64,000 nucleotides of DNA from Micromonospora polyrhachis (GTDB lineage Bacteria; Actinomycetota; Actinomycetes; Mycobacteriales; Micromonosporaceae): contig NZ_JACHJW010000001.1 in assembly GCF_014203835.1 (NCBI RefSeq), positions 5,964,501 through 6,028,500 on the forward strand. Reading direction: 5' to 3'. The notes beneath the pieces were generated by a model, which saw only the letters and a program-made list of their open reading frames with translations, did no database searches and was not told where the DNA came from. Below are positions 1 to 9,108 of the stretch, one piece after another. Numbering within the stretch: position 1 is the first letter of the stretch; the number at the start of each line of letters is the position of its first letter. Made by a program: the position numbers and the translations under genes.

Positions 1-1
1 G

Positions 2-52
2 CCGGTGCACACCGGCACCGCTGGCGTCTCCGCCCCGGTCGAACCCTCCTGA
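2..52 (+). CDS. 3' end of a gene entering from the left edge (partial)
   Basis: An open frame runs from the window edge to a TGA at 50-52, giving 16 sense codons, 14 of which end in G or C as expected for coding DNA here. The peptide is Pro/Thr/Ala-rich and shows no recognisable motif. No function can be assigned; it could also be a chance open frame. Confidence 0.35.
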   Translation, partial: PVHTGTAGVSAPVEPS

Positions 53-106
53 CCCACTCGACCTGTCTGCTGTCCGTTCTGCTGTCCCCGGCGCCCCGCC
101 CCCTGC

Positions 107-174
107 CCGTTGATCATGAAGTTGTGGCCGAGAAATGTCGGCCGTCTTCCGGGTGAAAACTTCATGATCAACGG
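107..174. repeat. Nested inverted repeat, terminator-like
   Basis: Perfect 17-bp arms at 107-123 and 158-174 (core TTGATCATGAAGTT) enclose a second perfect 6-bp hairpin at 126-131/138-143 (GGCCGA/TCGGCC). There is no T-tract, which is usual for actinobacterial terminators. It lies between the partial upstream frame and the reductase at 232, so it may end the upstream transcript or be a dispersed palindromic repeat. A decayed half copy is seen at 29359-29380. Confidence 0.6.
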
Positions 175-231
175 AGCGGAGCGGGGTGGAGCGGGGTAGG
201 GCGGGAGAAGGCGGGGTGGAGCGGGAGCGGG

Positions 232-1074
232 ATGGATTGGGGAGATGGTGTGACGCTGCTGGTGGTTGGGGCGAGTGGACACCTCGGGGGTGAGGTGTGT
301 CGGCGGGCGCTCGCGGCGGGGCAGCGGGTGGTCGGGACGTATCGCCGGGCTCCCGGTGTCGTCGACGGTGTCGACTGGCGTCCGTTGGACGTACGTGACC
401 GGGCCGCCGTGGGTGCGCTGATCGGCACCCTGCAGCCCCGGGTTGTCGTCAACTGTGCCTTCGAGTACGCCAGTTGGGTGGTCACCGCGGACGGAGCCGC
501 CCACGTGGCGCTCGCCGCAGCCGAGGCGGGTGCCCGGCTGGTGCATCTGTCCAGTGACGCCGTACATGGGGGACGCTGCACTCCCTACCTCGACGACGAG
601 CCACCCGCCCCGGTCTTCCCGTACGGGGCGGCGAAGGCGGCCGCCGAGACGGCTGTACGACTGGTTGATCCGAGCGCCGCGCTGGTGCGTACCTCGGTGA
701 TCGTCGGTGACGCGGCGAGCAGGCAGGTAAGGCTCTGCTTCGACGCCATCTCGGAGACGGGCAGTGTCGCCCTGTTCTCCGACGAGATCCGCTGTCCGAT
801 CTCGGTCGACGATCTGGCGGCGGCGGTGCTCGAGTTGGTCGAGTCCGACCATGCGGGGCTGATCAATGTGGCGGGCCCGGAGGCGGTCAGCCGGGTGGAG
901 TTCGGGCTGCTGGTGGCCCGCGTTCACGGTCTCGACCCGGCCCGGATGCGGACCACCACCATCGCCGAGTCGGGCCTTGCGCGCCCGCCTCAGGTGCAGC
1001 TCGACAGCGGTCGGGCTGCCGCGTTGCTGACCACCCCACTACGGGCGGTCAGCGAATTCCTGTCCCGGCCCTGA
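232..1074 (+). CDS. RmlD-like NAD(P)-dependent sugar-nucleotide reductase
   Basis: A 280-residue short-chain dehydrogenase of the RmlD (dTDP-4-dehydrorhamnose reductase) type. The N terminus has the Rossmann nucleotide-binding motif GASGHLG (about residues 13-19). A Tyr-x3-Lys pair in PYGAAK near residue 132 fits the catalytic pair, preceded by the conserved HLSSD segment. The family reduces 4-keto-deoxysugars, but no sugar cluster surrounds this gene, so the substrate is unknown. ATG 232 has a GGGAG-rich leader; GTG 250 also has a good upstream GGGGAG and would give a tidier N terminus. The 3' end overlaps the convergent acetyltransferase by 26 bp. Confidence 0.8.
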   Translation: MDWGDGVTLLVVGASGHLGGEVCRRALAAGQRVVGTYRRAPGVVDGVDWRPLDVRDRAAVGALIGTLQPRVVVNCAFEYASWVVTADGAAHVALAAAEAGARLVHLSSDAVHGGRCTPYLDDEPPAPVFPYGAAKAAAETAVRLVDPSAALVRTSVIVGDAASRQVRLCFDAISETGSVALFSDEIRCPISVDDLAAAVLELVESDHAGLINVAGPEAVSRVEFGLLVARVHGLDPARMRTTTIAESGLARPPQVQLDSGRAAALLTTPLRAVSEFLSRP

Positions 1075-1660
1075 CCGTTCGGGTGGCCATACCCGTTGTC
1101 GACCCCTCACCGGGACCGCCACTGTCGATCCAGCGGACCTCGCCGTCGAGCATGGTGTCCGACGGGTTCAGGCCGAGCGTGCGGGCGACGGCTACAGACG
1201 CGTCGTTGCCCGGATGGATGTGGGCGACCAGCTGATCCACCCCTTGTTCGCGTAGCCAGTGCGCCATGGTGAGCGCCCCCTCGCGGGCGTAGCCGTTGCG
1301 CTGGTGGTCGACGCCGACCACCCAGGCGAGCGCCGCCTCGATGCCGCCGGTAATCGGGCGGGTGAGCGTGGCCTGCACGGTGCCGACCAGCTGCCCGTCC
1401 GACACTCGGCGCAGCATCCAGTTCAACCAGCCTTGCGTGCCGTCCGGTGACCGTCCGACGGACTGCCGGCGGTACTGGGCTTTGAGCTGCGCGAACGACC
1501 GGGGCTCCCCGCCGGTCCAGGTGTGCAGCCGTATGTCGGCGAAGACCGGGACGGCCTCCTGCGCATGCTCGACGCGAAGCGGCTCCAGGCGTAGGCGTGG
1601 GGTCAGCAGAGGGGCGGCGGCGAGCCATGCCGCTGGATCTGACACCGCTGGATCAGGCAT
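1049..1660 (-). CDS. GNAT-family N-acetyltransferase (RimJ-like)
   Basis: A 203-residue GNAT-fold protein. It begins with the typical TPRLRLEPLR strand followed by the acetyl-CoA domain: the segment around VDHQRNGYAREGA corresponds to the pyrophosphate-binding loop (Q/R-x-x-G-x-A-like), and NDASVAVARTLGL is the C-terminal helix found in RimJ/RimL relatives. The family transfers acetyl from acetyl-CoA to N-terminal amines or small molecules; the acceptor cannot be told here. It is convergent with the reductase, sharing its 3' end. The start ATG lies just before the operator array of the divergent regulator at 1752, so regulation by that array is possible. Confidence 0.75.
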   Translation of the reverse strand: MPDPAVSDPAAWLAAAPLLTPRLRLEPLRVEHAQEAVPVFADIRLHTWTGGEPRSFAQLKAQYRRQSVGRSPDGTQGWLNWMLRRVSDGQLVGTVQATLTRPITGGIEAALAWVVGVDHQRNGYAREGALTMAHWLREQGVDQLVAHIHPGNDASVAVARTLGLNPSDTMLDGEVRWIDSGGPGEGSTTGMATRTVRAGTGIR

Positions 1661-1702
1661 CGCAGGAGCGTATCGCGCGTGATTTCACAGATCGGCCCAC
1701 GG

Positions 1703-1751
1703 TTGTGCACAAAACTTGTGCACAATTTCTATGCAGAGTTATTGTGCACCC
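1703..1751. promoter_or_regulatory. Phased operator array of four 10-bp sites (TTGTGCACAA)
   Basis: Perfect palindromes TTGTGCACAA lie at 1703-1712 and 1716-1725. A degenerate copy (CTATGCAGAG, 6 of 10 matches) is at 1729-1738 and a near-perfect one (TTGTGCACCC) at 1742-1751. All four are spaced exactly 13 bp apart. The array ends at the ATG (1752) of the winged-helix regulator and starts 43 bp from the start of the divergent acetyltransferase. It is probably the regulator's own binding site; this is inferred from position only. Confidence 0.7.
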
Positions 1752-2474
1752 ATGGCAGCGTCTACTCGACCGACTGGCGACCGTCAGCCCGAGGTCTGGC
1801 TCGACAGTCGACAACTCCGTGTCCTCGCCCACCCGCTGCGCTCCCGGCTGTTGAGCGCACTGCGCCTCGACGGACCCGCCACCGCCACGGGGCTTGCCCG
1901 AGTGCTCGACACCAACACCGGCGCGACCAGCTACCACCTGCGCCAACTCGCCGAGGTCGGGTTGGTGGTCGAGGAGCCAGATCGAGGCGCCGGTCGGCAG
2001 CGGTTCTGGCGGGCGGCGCACGCCAACCACGGCTGGTGGCTCACCGACCATCCGGACGACCAGGCCGCACTGGACTGGCTCGCCGAGTACCAGGTGACCG
2101 CCTTCGCCGAAGAGGCGGCCAAGTGGCGGGCAGCGCAGCACCAGCTGCCCCGGGAGTGGCAGGACGCGGCCACGCAGAACGACTACGGCCTTCGGCTCAC
2201 CGCCGAACGCCTGCGGGCGCTCAACGACGAACTGGCCGAGGTGATCGTGCGCTACCGAGACGAGGCGGCCCGCTCCACCGATGACCAGCCGACCGAGGAG
2301 GTGGCGGTCTTTTTCGCCAGCTTCCCGCGCGTGACACTGGCGAAGCCCGGCGCGCCCAACCGTGGGCCGGGGGAGGGCGGAGCACCCGACCTTGACCCGG
2401 AAGAAAACGGCGCGCCCGGCCGTGGGCCGGGGAAGGCCGAAGGCGCGACGGCAGACGGGCAGGTGGGGGACTGA
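1752..2474 (+). CDS. ArsR/SmtB-type winged-helix transcriptional regulator
   Basis: A 240-residue regulator. Residues about 20-85 form an ArsR-like winged helix: LRVLAHPLRSRLLSAL, then the recognition segment GATSYHLRQLAEVGLV and a wing. The middle is helical and the C-terminal 45 residues are a low-complexity tail with GAP-x-RGPG-type repeats. No metal-binding Cys pair is seen, so it resembles helix-turn-helix proteins linked to exporters rather than metal sensors. ATG 1752 is chosen because the upstream in-frame codons run through the operator array. Its TGA overlaps the ATG of the MFS gene (TGATG), so the two are co-transcribed and presumably translationally coupled; it likely controls the exporter and itself. 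Confidence 0.85.
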   Translation: MAASTRPTGDRQPEVWLDSRQLRVLAHPLRSRLLSALRLDGPATATGLARVLDTNTGATSYHLRQLAEVGLVVEEPDRGAGRQRFWRAAHANHGWWLTDHPDDQAALDWLAEYQVTAFAEEAAKWRAAQHQLPREWQDAATQNDYGLRLTAERLRALNDELAEVIVRYRDEAARSTDDQPTEEVAVFFASFPRVTLAKPGAPNRGPGEGGAPDLDPEENGAPGRGPGKAEGATADGQVGD

Positions 2475-4000
2475 TGGCCACGCTCACCGTACGTCAGGCG
2501 CACCGCCGCTATCTGATCCTGCACGGACTGCGGTGGCTGCCCACCGGGCTGCTCATTCCGATCATGGTTCTGCTCATGCTGGAGCGTGGGCTGTCCATCG
2601 CCCAGTTCGGCACGGTCGTCGCCGTGCAGGGGCTGGTCGTACTCGTGTTGGAACTGCCCACCGCCAGCCTGGCCGACGCGCTGGGCCGCAAACCGGTGCT
2701 GATCGCTGCCGCGACGATCAACCTGGCGTCGCTCGCGCTCTTCTCCGTCGCCCAGACCCTCGGCTTCTTCCTGGCGGTCTTCGTGCTCCAGGGGATCTAC
2801 CGGGCCCTGGACAGCGGTCCACTGGACTCCTGGTACGTCGACGCTGTGCTCGCCGCCGACCCGGACGCGGACATCGAACGTGGCCTGAGCCACGGCGGTA
2901 CGGTCCTGGGCCTGGCCGTCGCGGTTGGCGCGCTGATCAGCGGAGGGCTGGTGGCGCTCGGCCCGATCGGCGGGCTCAGCGCGTTGACGGTGCCGGTGCT
3001 GGTGGCCGCCGTCCTACAGGTCGCCGCGCTGATCGCACTGATGTTGCTGCTGGTCGAGGTACGACCGGCCAAGGGCATGACGGCGCTGCGCACCTCCGTA
3101 CGGCAGGTGCCGAGCGTCATCGGGGGCGCCTTCGGCCTGCTACGGCGGTCCCGGATCGTACTCGCGCTGGTCGCCGTGGAACTGTTCTGGGGCTTCGGGA
3201 TGGTCACCTTCGAGTCGCTGCTGCCGGTTCGACTGGCCGAGGTGGTCGGTGACGCCGACCAGGCGGCGGCCCTGCTCGGTCCGGCGGGCTCGGCTGCCTG
3301 GCTGGCCTCGGCAGCCGGGGCCGCCCTGGTCCCGTTCGTCAGCCGCTGGATCGGCGTGGCTCCGGCGGCGGCACTGTTGCGCATCCTCCAGGGCGCGACG
3401 GTCGTCGGAATGGCACTGATCGCCGGCCCGATCGGCCTGATCGCCGCCTACCTTGCCTGCTACGTCACGCACGGCGCGTCCAACCCGCTGCACATGGGAC
3501 TACTGCACCGGCAGGTCGACGGGCCGTACCGCACCAGTGTGGTGTCGCTCAACTCGATGGTGGCCCAGCCAGCCGGGGCACTCGGCGGGGTGACCCTGAC
3601 CGCCATGGCCGGGGCTACGACCACCAGCACCGCCATGCTCGTCGGGGCCGGCGTGCTCGCTCTCGCCGCGCCGCTCTATCTGCCGGCCTGGCGGAGCAGG
3701 CGGGGAGCCGAGCAGCCGACCGAACCACCGGCCGCTGCCGACCAGTCCGATCCCGGCAGCCCGCTCGATCCTGCTGGCCAGCCCGATTTCGCTGCTCAGT
3801 CCAACGGCGCTGCTCAGTCCAACGGCGCTGCTCAGTCCAACGGCGCTGCTCAGTCCTACGGCGCTGCTCAGTCCTACGGCGCTGCTCAGTCCTACGGCGC
3901 TGCTCAGTCCTACGGCGCTGCTCAGTCCTACGGCGCTGCTCAGTCCAACGGTGCTGCTCAGTCCAATCGCACCGAGGTACGGGAGATACGACCGGTGTAA
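2474..4000 (+). CDS. MFS exporter with repetitive C-terminal tail
   Basis: A 508-residue major facilitator superfamily transporter with about 12 hydrophobic segments over residues 10-410. The loop LADALGRKPVL after segment 2 is the MFS motif A region (D-x-x-G-R-K). Such proteins beside ArsR-type regulators usually export small toxic compounds; the substrate is unknown. The last ~95 residues are hydrophilic and end in nine full copies plus one partial copy of a six-residue unit (AAQSNG or AAQSYG). The start overlaps the regulator's stop codon. The 3' 43 bp overlap the convergent acetyltransferase at 3958-4683. Confidence 0.87.
   Translation: MATLTVRQAHRRYLILHGLRWLPTGLLIPIMVLLMLERGLSIAQFGTVVAVQGLVVLVLELPTASLADALGRKPVLIAAATINLASLALFSVAQTLGFFLAVFVLQGIYRALDSGPLDSWYVDAVLAADPDADIERGLSHGGTVLGLAVAVGALISGGLVALGPIGGLSALTVPVLVAAVLQVAALIALMLLLVEVRPAKGMTALRTSVRQVPSVIGGAFGLLRRSRIVLALVAVELFWGFGMVTFESLLPVRLAEVVGDADQAAALLGPAGSAAWLASAAGAALVPFVSRWIGVAPAAALLRILQGATVVGMALIAGPIGLIAAYLACYVTHGASNPLHMGLLHRQVDGPYRTSVVSLNSMVAQPAGALGGVTLTAMAGATTTSTAMLVGAGVLALAAPLYLPAWRSRRGAEQPTEPPAAADQSDPGSPLDPAGQPDFAAQSNGAAQSNGAAQSNGAAQSYGAAQSYGAAQSYGAAQSYGAAQSYGAAQSNGAAQSNRTEVREIRPV
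3791..3967 (+). repeat. 18-bp tandem repeat inside the MFS gene
   Basis: Nine full units and a partial tenth of GCTGCTCAGTCCAACGGC or its TAC variant, at exact 18-bp spacing from 3791. Translated, the order is three AAQSNG, five AAQSYG, one AAQSNG, then AAQSN. The Asn/Tyr switch rests on a single base (AAC/TAC). Being in-frame, copy number can change without breaking the protein. The last ten bases also encode the C terminus of the antisense acetyltransferase. Confidence 0.9.
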
Positions 4001-4683
4001 CCCAGCCGCTGGTAGAGCCGGGTGGCGCGCTCGTTGTGCGACCACACACCCAGCGTCACCCGGTCGTACCGCTCGAACAGGCGGCGGGTCATCGCGGCGG
4101 TCAGCGCTGCACCGAGTCCCCGCCCCCGTTCAGCCTCGGCCACTACCAGCCCGGCGAGAAAGCCGATGTCGCCCTGGCTGCGGTCGGCGCCGCAGGCGAC
4201 CAGCCGGTCACCGGACCAGATGCCGTACCAGCCAGAGACCCCGGGGGTGCCGGGACGGGAGGTGGTGGCCGGGAAGGCCGCGTCGACCAGGGCGGTCATG
4301 GCCGGGAAGTCGGTCTCGGTGAGGGGAACGACCCGCTCCTCAGCGGGCTGCTCCGGTGGCTGCCGTTCGGTCCACAGGAACTCCCACTCGTCGCGCTGCA
4401 CAATCGACAGCCGTTCGGCCACTGCTGGATCGGTGAGCCGAGGCAGGTGTAGCCAACCGGCGGAACGGAATATCGGTTCCTCGGTGAGCAACTCCACCGC
4501 CCGCTGCGGGTCGCCGAGGGCGTACCCGTCTCGACCATTCGCGCCGACCCAGACTGTCGTACCGTCCGAGTGGAAGCCGTCGGATGTCCTGTCCAGCGCG
4601 AGGCAGTGTCGGGCGTACGGGTGGCCGTCGGTCGCGGCCACGAGCGCTTCCCGCCCACTGATCAGCGTCGCTTCCTTGATCAC
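3958..4683 (-). CDS. GNAT-family N-acetyltransferase
   Basis: A 241-residue protein whose C-terminal half is a clear GNAT domain: LAGLVVAEAERGRGLGAAL contains the acetyl-CoA loop R-G-R-G-L-G-A, and ERATRLYQRLGYT is the conserved final helix and strand. The N-terminal ~110 residues look like a degenerate GNAT-like or substrate domain, as in two-domain acetyltransferases. The acceptor is not predictable. The start is GTG 4683. The last 43 bp overlap the MFS gene on the other strand, including the last unit of its tandem repeat. Confidence 0.8.
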   Translation of the reverse strand: MIKEATLISGREALVAATDGHPYARHCLALDRTSDGFHSDGTTVWVGANGRDGYALGDPQRAVELLTEEPIFRSAGWLHLPRLTDPAVAERLSIVQRDEWEFLWTERQPPEQPAEERVVPLTETDFPAMTALVDAAFPATTSRPGTPGVSGWYGIWSGDRLVACGADRSQGDIGFLAGLVVAEAERGRGLGAALTAAMTRRLFERYDRVTLGVWSHNERATRLYQRLGYTGRISRTSVRLD

Positions 4684-4882
4684 CGGGCAACTCTAGAGCC
4701 GCTGTGGCGTCGACCAGCCGGGCCGGGGACCCGACATGGTGAGGGTCACGTAGCCGCATCCATCGGAACGGCAGGCCGGTAATGACATCCTCTTCGACCC
4801 GGGTAGGCCGCACCGAAGATTGACGGACAGTGACGTGGGGTACATCCCGCTTGACCTACCGGAACCCCCACTGGAGGGCCAC

Positions 4883-5092
4883 ATGCTCGCCATCGCCGCC
4901 GCCGTCGTGTTCGGCTTCACCCTGCTGTTGGACCTGCTCAACACCGACCTGGGTGCTCCGGACCTGTTCAACTGGCAAACCCTCACCCTGATCGGGCTGC
5001 TGCTGCTCGCCCTGCACCTCGGCGGCGTCGGCCACGGTACGGCCGGCAGCGGCCGGCGGTGGTACCGGGGCCGCCGCCCGGGGCGGGGCTGA
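4883..5092 (+). CDS. Small two-segment membrane protein
   Basis: 69 residues from ATG 4883, which has GGAGG at 4873-4877. An upstream in-frame start at 4820 has no comparable binding site and would add 21 polar residues. Two hydrophobic segments (residues about 2-20 and 33-48) are separated by a short loop with NTDLGAPDLFNW, and the C terminus is Arg/Gly-rich. Small proteins of this kind are common in actinobacteria; I know of no function. A strong hairpin follows at 5138-5170. Confidence 0.65.
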   Translation: MLAIAAAVVFGFTLLLDLLNTDLGAPDLFNWQTLTLIGLLLLALHLGGVGHGTAGSGRRWYRGRRPGRG

Positions 5093-5137
5093 CCTCGCAG
5101 GACAGGTGCACCGGCTGCGAGACAGGTGCACCCAGGT

Positions 5138-5170
5138 CGGCCGACCAGGCCATACTCACCTGGTCGGCCG
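5138..5170. terminator. 12-bp perfect hairpin downstream of the small membrane gene
   Basis: Arms CGGCCGACCAGG (5138-5149) and its exact complement (5159-5170) with a 9-base loop. It follows two direct copies of GACAGGTGCACC (5101-5112 and 5121-5132). It probably ends transcription before rarA; no T-tract is present. Confidence 0.6.
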
Positions 5171-5233
5171 GCCACCGCCGGCCTGGTTTCAGGGAATTTC
5201 GGCGCCTGACACCGGGCCGGTACTGTCTTCCTG

Positions 5234-6859
5234 ATGGAGTCCGACGCCCTGTTCACCCTCGGCAATCCCGGTGGCCCGCCCAGCGCAGCCAGCGGGATCG
5301 ATGGTTTCGACACCCCTGGCGCGGACTCACCACTGCCGGTCCGGATGCGCCCGACCAGCCTGGACGAGCTGGTAGGGCAGGACCACCTGCTGGCACCGGG
5401 GGCTCCGCTGCGTCAACTGGTGACCGGTTCGACGCCGATGTCGGTGATCCTGTGGGGGCCACCGGGTAGCGGTAAGACCACCATCGCGCACCTGGTGGCC
5501 GGAACCACCGACCGCCGCTTCGTGGCGATGTCGGCGCTCACCGCCGGGGTCAAGGACGTGCGCGCGGTGATCGAGGCAGCTCGCCGCGCCCGCCGGGCAG
5601 GTGGCCTGCCCACCGTTCTCTTCATCGACGAGGTGCACCGGTTCAGCAAGACCCAGCAGGACTCGCTGCTCGCGGCGGTTGAGGACCGGACAGTCACCCT
5701 GCTCGCGGCGACCACCGAGAACCCGTACTTCTCGATCATTTCGCCGCTGCTGTCGCGGTGCGTACTGCTCACCCTCCAGCCGCTCGGGGACGAGGCGGTC
5801 CGCTCCCTGTTGCGCCGCGCGGTCGCCGACGGGCGCGGCCTGGGTGGGGCGGTGGCGCTGGACACCGAGGCCGAGGACCATCTGGTACGCCTCGCCGGCG
5901 GCGACGTACGTAAGGCGTTGACCGCCCTGGAGGCGGCGGCTGGTTCGGCCGTGGCCCTCGGTGCGGGCCGGATCGACCTGGCCACCGCCGAGCAGGCCGT
6001 CGACGTGGCCGCCGTCCGCTACGACCGGGATGGCGATGCGCACTACGACGTGATCAGCGCCTTCATCAAGAGCATGCGTGGGTCCGACGTGGATGCCGCA
6101 CTGCACTGGTTGGCCCGGATGCTGGTAGCCGGGGAAGATGCCCGGTTCATCGCCCGCCGGCTGGTCATCTTCGCCAGCGAGGACGTTGGCATGGCGGATC
6201 CGACCGCGCTGACCGTGGCGACCGCAGCCGCCCACGCCGTCGAGTACGTCGGCCTGCCCGAGGCCCAACTCAACCTGGCCCAGGCGGTGATCCACCTGGC
6301 CACCGCCGCCAAGTCCAACTCGGCGACCGCCGCGATCGGCGCGGCCATCGCGGACGTACGCGCCGGGCGTGGTGGGGCGGTGCCCCGCGCCCTGCGCGAC
6401 GCGCACTATTCCGGCGCTCGTGGGCTGGGGCACGGTGCCGGGTACCGCACTCCGCACAAAGACCGGCGGGGCATCATCACCCAGCAGTACGCGCCGGACG
6501 ACTTGGTCGGGGTCGACTACTACCGGCCCACCGGTCACGGCGTGGAGCGGGAGGTCACCGCCCGCCTCCCGGTGCTGCGGCGCATCGTCCGGGGGGAACC
6601 AGCCCCCGCATCCGCTACCGAGCACAGCAACGATCGTCCGCCGACAACCGAGGTCACCAACGGCCAGCCTGTCGTCACTGAGCCGGCCACCGATCGGGTG
6701 ACCGCGGCGACAGTGGATGATGTTGGAACGGGTGTGCCGGGGAACGGAAACGACCCCGTGCGGGCGGTCAGCGGGTCGGGTTCGACAAGTACGCACCGGC
6801 CGGACGACCGGAGAGCAGACGACAGCGGCAGGGTGCCTGCCGGGGAGGAACACCAGTGA
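5234..6859 (+). CDS. rarA: Replication-associated recombination protein RarA (MgsA)
   Basis: A 541-residue AAA+ ATPase of the clamp-loader clade, acting at stalled replication forks. Walker A is GPPGSGKT (residues 75-82), Walker B is [10 protein letters not shown] (about 128-137), and the sensor segment [12 protein letters not shown] and the C-terminal RarA helical domain follow ([24 protein letters not shown]). The segment after about residue 430 is a low-complexity extension. A TACTGT hexamer ends 7 bp before ATG 5234 with no Shine-Dalgarno, suggesting a leaderless transcript. The stop overlaps the GTG of the next gene (GTGA). Confidence 0.95.
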   Translation: MESDALFTLGNPGGPPSAASGIDGFDTPGADSPLPVRMRPTSLDELVGQDHLLAPGAPLRQLVTGSTPMSVILWGPPGSGKTTIAHLVAGTTDRRFVAMSALTAGVKDVRAVIEAARRARRAGGLPTVLFIDEVHRFSKTQQDSLLAAVEDRTVTLLAATTENPYFSIISPLLSRCVLLTLQPLGDEAVRSLLRRAVADGRGLGGAVALDTEAEDHLVRLAGGDVRKALTALEAAAGSAVALGAGRIDLATAEQAVDVAAVRYDRDGDAHYDVISAFIKSMRGSDVDAALHWLARMLVAGEDARFIARRLVIFASEDVGMADPTALTVATAAAHAVEYVGLPEAQLNLAQAVIHLATAAKSNSATAAIGAAIADVRAGRGGAVPRALRDAHYSGARGLGHGAGYRTPHKDRRGIITQQYAPDDLVGVDYYRPTGHGVEREVTARLPVLRRIVRGEPAPASATEHSNDRPPTTEVTNGQPVVTEPATDRVTAATVDDVGTGVPGNGNDPVRAVSGSGSTSTHRPDDRRADDSGRVPAGEEHQ

Positions 6860-9108
6860 GATCGCGCGGTTCCGATCGGCCTGAGGACGGCCCCGACGAG
6901 CGGCGGGATCCACCGGCCAAGGGACGACGCTGGGGTCGGGGCAGGTCGGAAGCCCCTGCCGAGGAGCCGGTCAGCGGCGAAGAACTCGGTTGGATCGCCG
7001 ACCTACGTACGGCCAAACAGCAGCGCGCTGATCTGGGGCCGCAAGGGGCTGCCGGCGGGCTGCCGGAGGCACCGAACCTGGGGAGGCCACCACAGTCGGC
7101 TGCCGGCACGCCTCCGACCAGCGAATCAACGAGCCGTCCCGAAGCCACCCCACCTGGGCGGTCGCACGCTGACCCACTGCCACCGGTTGCTCCTCCGCCT
7201 GGTCGTGTGCCTGGTGGTCCGTCGTCGTCTTCGGTTGCTCCTCCGCCTGGTCGTGTGCCTGGTGGTCCGTCGTCGTCTTCGGTTGCTCCTCCGCCTGGTC
7301 GTGTGCCTGGTGGTCCGTCGTCGTCTTCGGTTGCTCCTCCGCCTGGTCGTGTGCCTGGTGGTCCGTCGTCGTCTTCGGTTGCTCCTCCGCCTGGTCGTGT
7401 GCCTGGTGGTCCGTCGTCGTCTTCGGTTGCTCCTCCGCCCGGTCGGTCGCCCGTCGGCCCGCCGCCGCCAGCCGGCCCGCCGTCATCCGCCGGCCGGCAC
7501 GCTGCTGGGCCGTCCCCCGATGCCCGGCCGGCCCCGGCGTCGGACGCGACGGCCATCACCCCGGTCGTGCCGAATTCGGGTAACGCCCGCCCACCGGGGC
7601 CCGCGCCGATGCCGAGTGCGGCGCGTCGAGCCGCTCCGGTGCCCCGCCCCGAGGATTCGGGAGCCACCAGCGTGATCCCGGTGCACCGCGAGCCAGCCCG
7701 GCCACCGGCGGATCACGAAGCCGGCCGGCACACCTCAGCGCCGCCGGACCGTCGGTCGACGCCAGGCCGCGCCCGTCCGGCTCCACCCACCGGTGTGGTC
7801 CCGCCCGATGCGGCACCGCCGGGTCGGGTTCCGCCGCCGTCGCAGGGTCGGGTTTCGCCGAGCCCGATGGTTCCACCGCCCGATGCGGCACCGCCGGGTC
7901 GGGTTCCGCCGCCGTCGCAGGGTGGGGATCCGCCGCACCCAATCGTTCCGTCGACCCCACTGACTCCGCCGACCCCGTCGGTGGCGGCGGACCCTCGACC
8001 GGGCAGGCCGATTGACCCAACCGGTGCCCGTGCGGTGGCTCGCCCCAGAGGCCCGGTGCCGCCGGGCAGGTCTGTACCACCCGGCGGACCGGCTGGCCCT
8101 GACGTCGCAACCGGTGAGGTCCGGGGAGCGGGTGTAGCCCCGGTGTCGAGCGGCCCCGGGCTGCCCCGGGGGGCTGCTCCGATCCCCAGAACATCGTCCG
8201 ATCTGTTCGACCGCGCCGACCGCCCAACTCCCGCCGGAACACCTGGCGGACCTGACGGTGGACCGGCTGCCGGACCGCCACGCGGTGCCGCCCCGGTAGG
8301 CATGGCCCGGCCTGCCCTCCCTGACAGCGCTCTGGGCAGCGAACCCGCCGCCGACCCGCGTCCGGGGCGTGCCCCGCTGCCGGAGGTGGCCTCTGGTACG
8401 GAGGAGACCGGCCAGCCTCGCTCCGCCGGGCTCGGAACACTGCGAGTTGCCCGGTCCGAGATCCGTCGCCAGATGCGCGAGCGGCGACGGGTCCGGGTCG
8501 CTGTGGTGGTCATGATCAGTTTGCTGGTGCTCGCTGCGCTGCCGCTCTACTTCGGTGTCCGGGCGGCCATGCGGGACCCGGTGTTCAACTCACTGGATCA
8601 GTTGGACGTCCCGGCCTGGGCAACGGTCAACACGGTCGACGACGTCAGCGGCAGTCGGTGGTGCCTGGAGGAGTGTCGTTATCGGGAACGCACCGCGCAG
8701 TCCGAGCGGGCCGCGGCCGAGACGGCACCGGTCTACGAGAAGGCACTGGCCGCAGAGGGGTGGCAACCCTGGAAGGTGCAGTTCTGCCCGGACCTGCCGG
8801 TGCGGACGGAACTGCCCGGCCGGTACACCTGCTGGAAGCGCGACGAGCTGACGCTCGACCTGTGGGTCCGGGACGCCACCTGCACCATCGAAGCCGCACC
8901 GGACGCCCCTGCGGTGGAGCCGACCGAGGGGGCAGTGCCCCCGGCAGCGGAGTGCAAGGGATCCCTGGTCTCGATCAAGGTGCGGAACGCCATCGCCGAC
9001 GATCGGACCGGGCCGCGGCCCAGCACCGACCCGTCGCTTACCGGAGTGGACCCTGACCCGATCTTCAGCGACGATCCACTGGACGATTTGACACCCTCAC
9101 CGTCCTGA
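6856..9108 (+). CDS. Proline-rich single-pass membrane protein
   Basis: 750 residues starting at GTG 6856 inside the rarA stop. Residues 1 to about 540 are Pro/Gly/Ser/Ala-rich and disordered, including five exact 16-residue repeats ([19 protein letters not shown] 7186-7425). A basic stretch ([12 protein letters not shown]) precedes one membrane helix at about 548-568, so the proline-rich region is cytoplasmic by the positive-inside rule. The C-terminal ~180 residues are outside and hold six cysteines (WCLEEC, QFC, YTC, ATC, AEC), probably disulphide-bonded. No catalytic motif is visible. The layout resembles membrane anchors with cytoplasmic docking arms, but no function is assigned. Confidence 0.8.
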   Translation: MRSRGSDRPEDGPDERRDPPAKGRRWGRGRSEAPAEEPVSGEELGWIADLRTAKQQRADLGPQGAAGGLPEAPNLGRPPQSAAGTPPTSESTSRPEATPPGRSHADPLPPVAPPPGRVPGGPSSSSVAPPPGRVPGGPSSSSVAPPPGRVPGGPSSSSVAPPPGRVPGGPSSSSVAPPPGRVPGGPSSSSVAPPPGRSPVGPPPPAGPPSSAGRHAAGPSPDARPAPASDATAITPVVPNSGNARPPGPAPMPSAARRAAPVPRPEDSGATSVIPVHREPARPPADHEAGRHTSAPPDRRSTPGRARPAPPTGVVPPDAAPPGRVPPPSQGRVSPSPMVPPPDAAPPGRVPPPSQGGDPPHPIVPSTPLTPPTPSVAADPRPGRPIDPTGARAVARPRGPVPPGRSVPPGGPAGPDVATGEVRGAGVAPVSSGPGLPRGAAPIPRTSSDLFDRADRPTPAGTPGGPDGGPAAGPPRGAAPVGMARPALPDSALGSEPAADPRPGRAPLPEVASGTEETGQPRSAGLGTLRVARSEIRRQMRERRRVRVAVVVMISLLVLAALPLYFGVRAAMRDPVFNSLDQLDVPAWATVNTVDDVSGSRWCLEECRYRERTAQSERAAAETAPVYEKALAAEGWQPWKVQFCPDLPVRTELPGRYTCWKRDELTLDLWVRDATCTIEAAPDAPAVEPTEGAVPPAAECKGSLVSIKVRNAIADDRTGPRPSTDPSLTGVDPDPIFSDDPLDDLTPSPS
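7186..7445 (+). repeat. 48-bp tandem repeat in the proline-rich gene
   Basis: Five identical 48-bp units start at 7186, 7234, 7282, 7330 and 7378, followed by a partial sixth from 7426. The units use T-ending codons (CCT, GGT, TCT) far more than flanking DNA, so they stand out from local codon use and suggest recent amplification. Confidence 0.92.

Noticed and set aside
5327-6913. Antisense 528-codon frame over rarA
   Set aside because: RarA is unambiguous on the plus strand; the antisense frame has no family signature.
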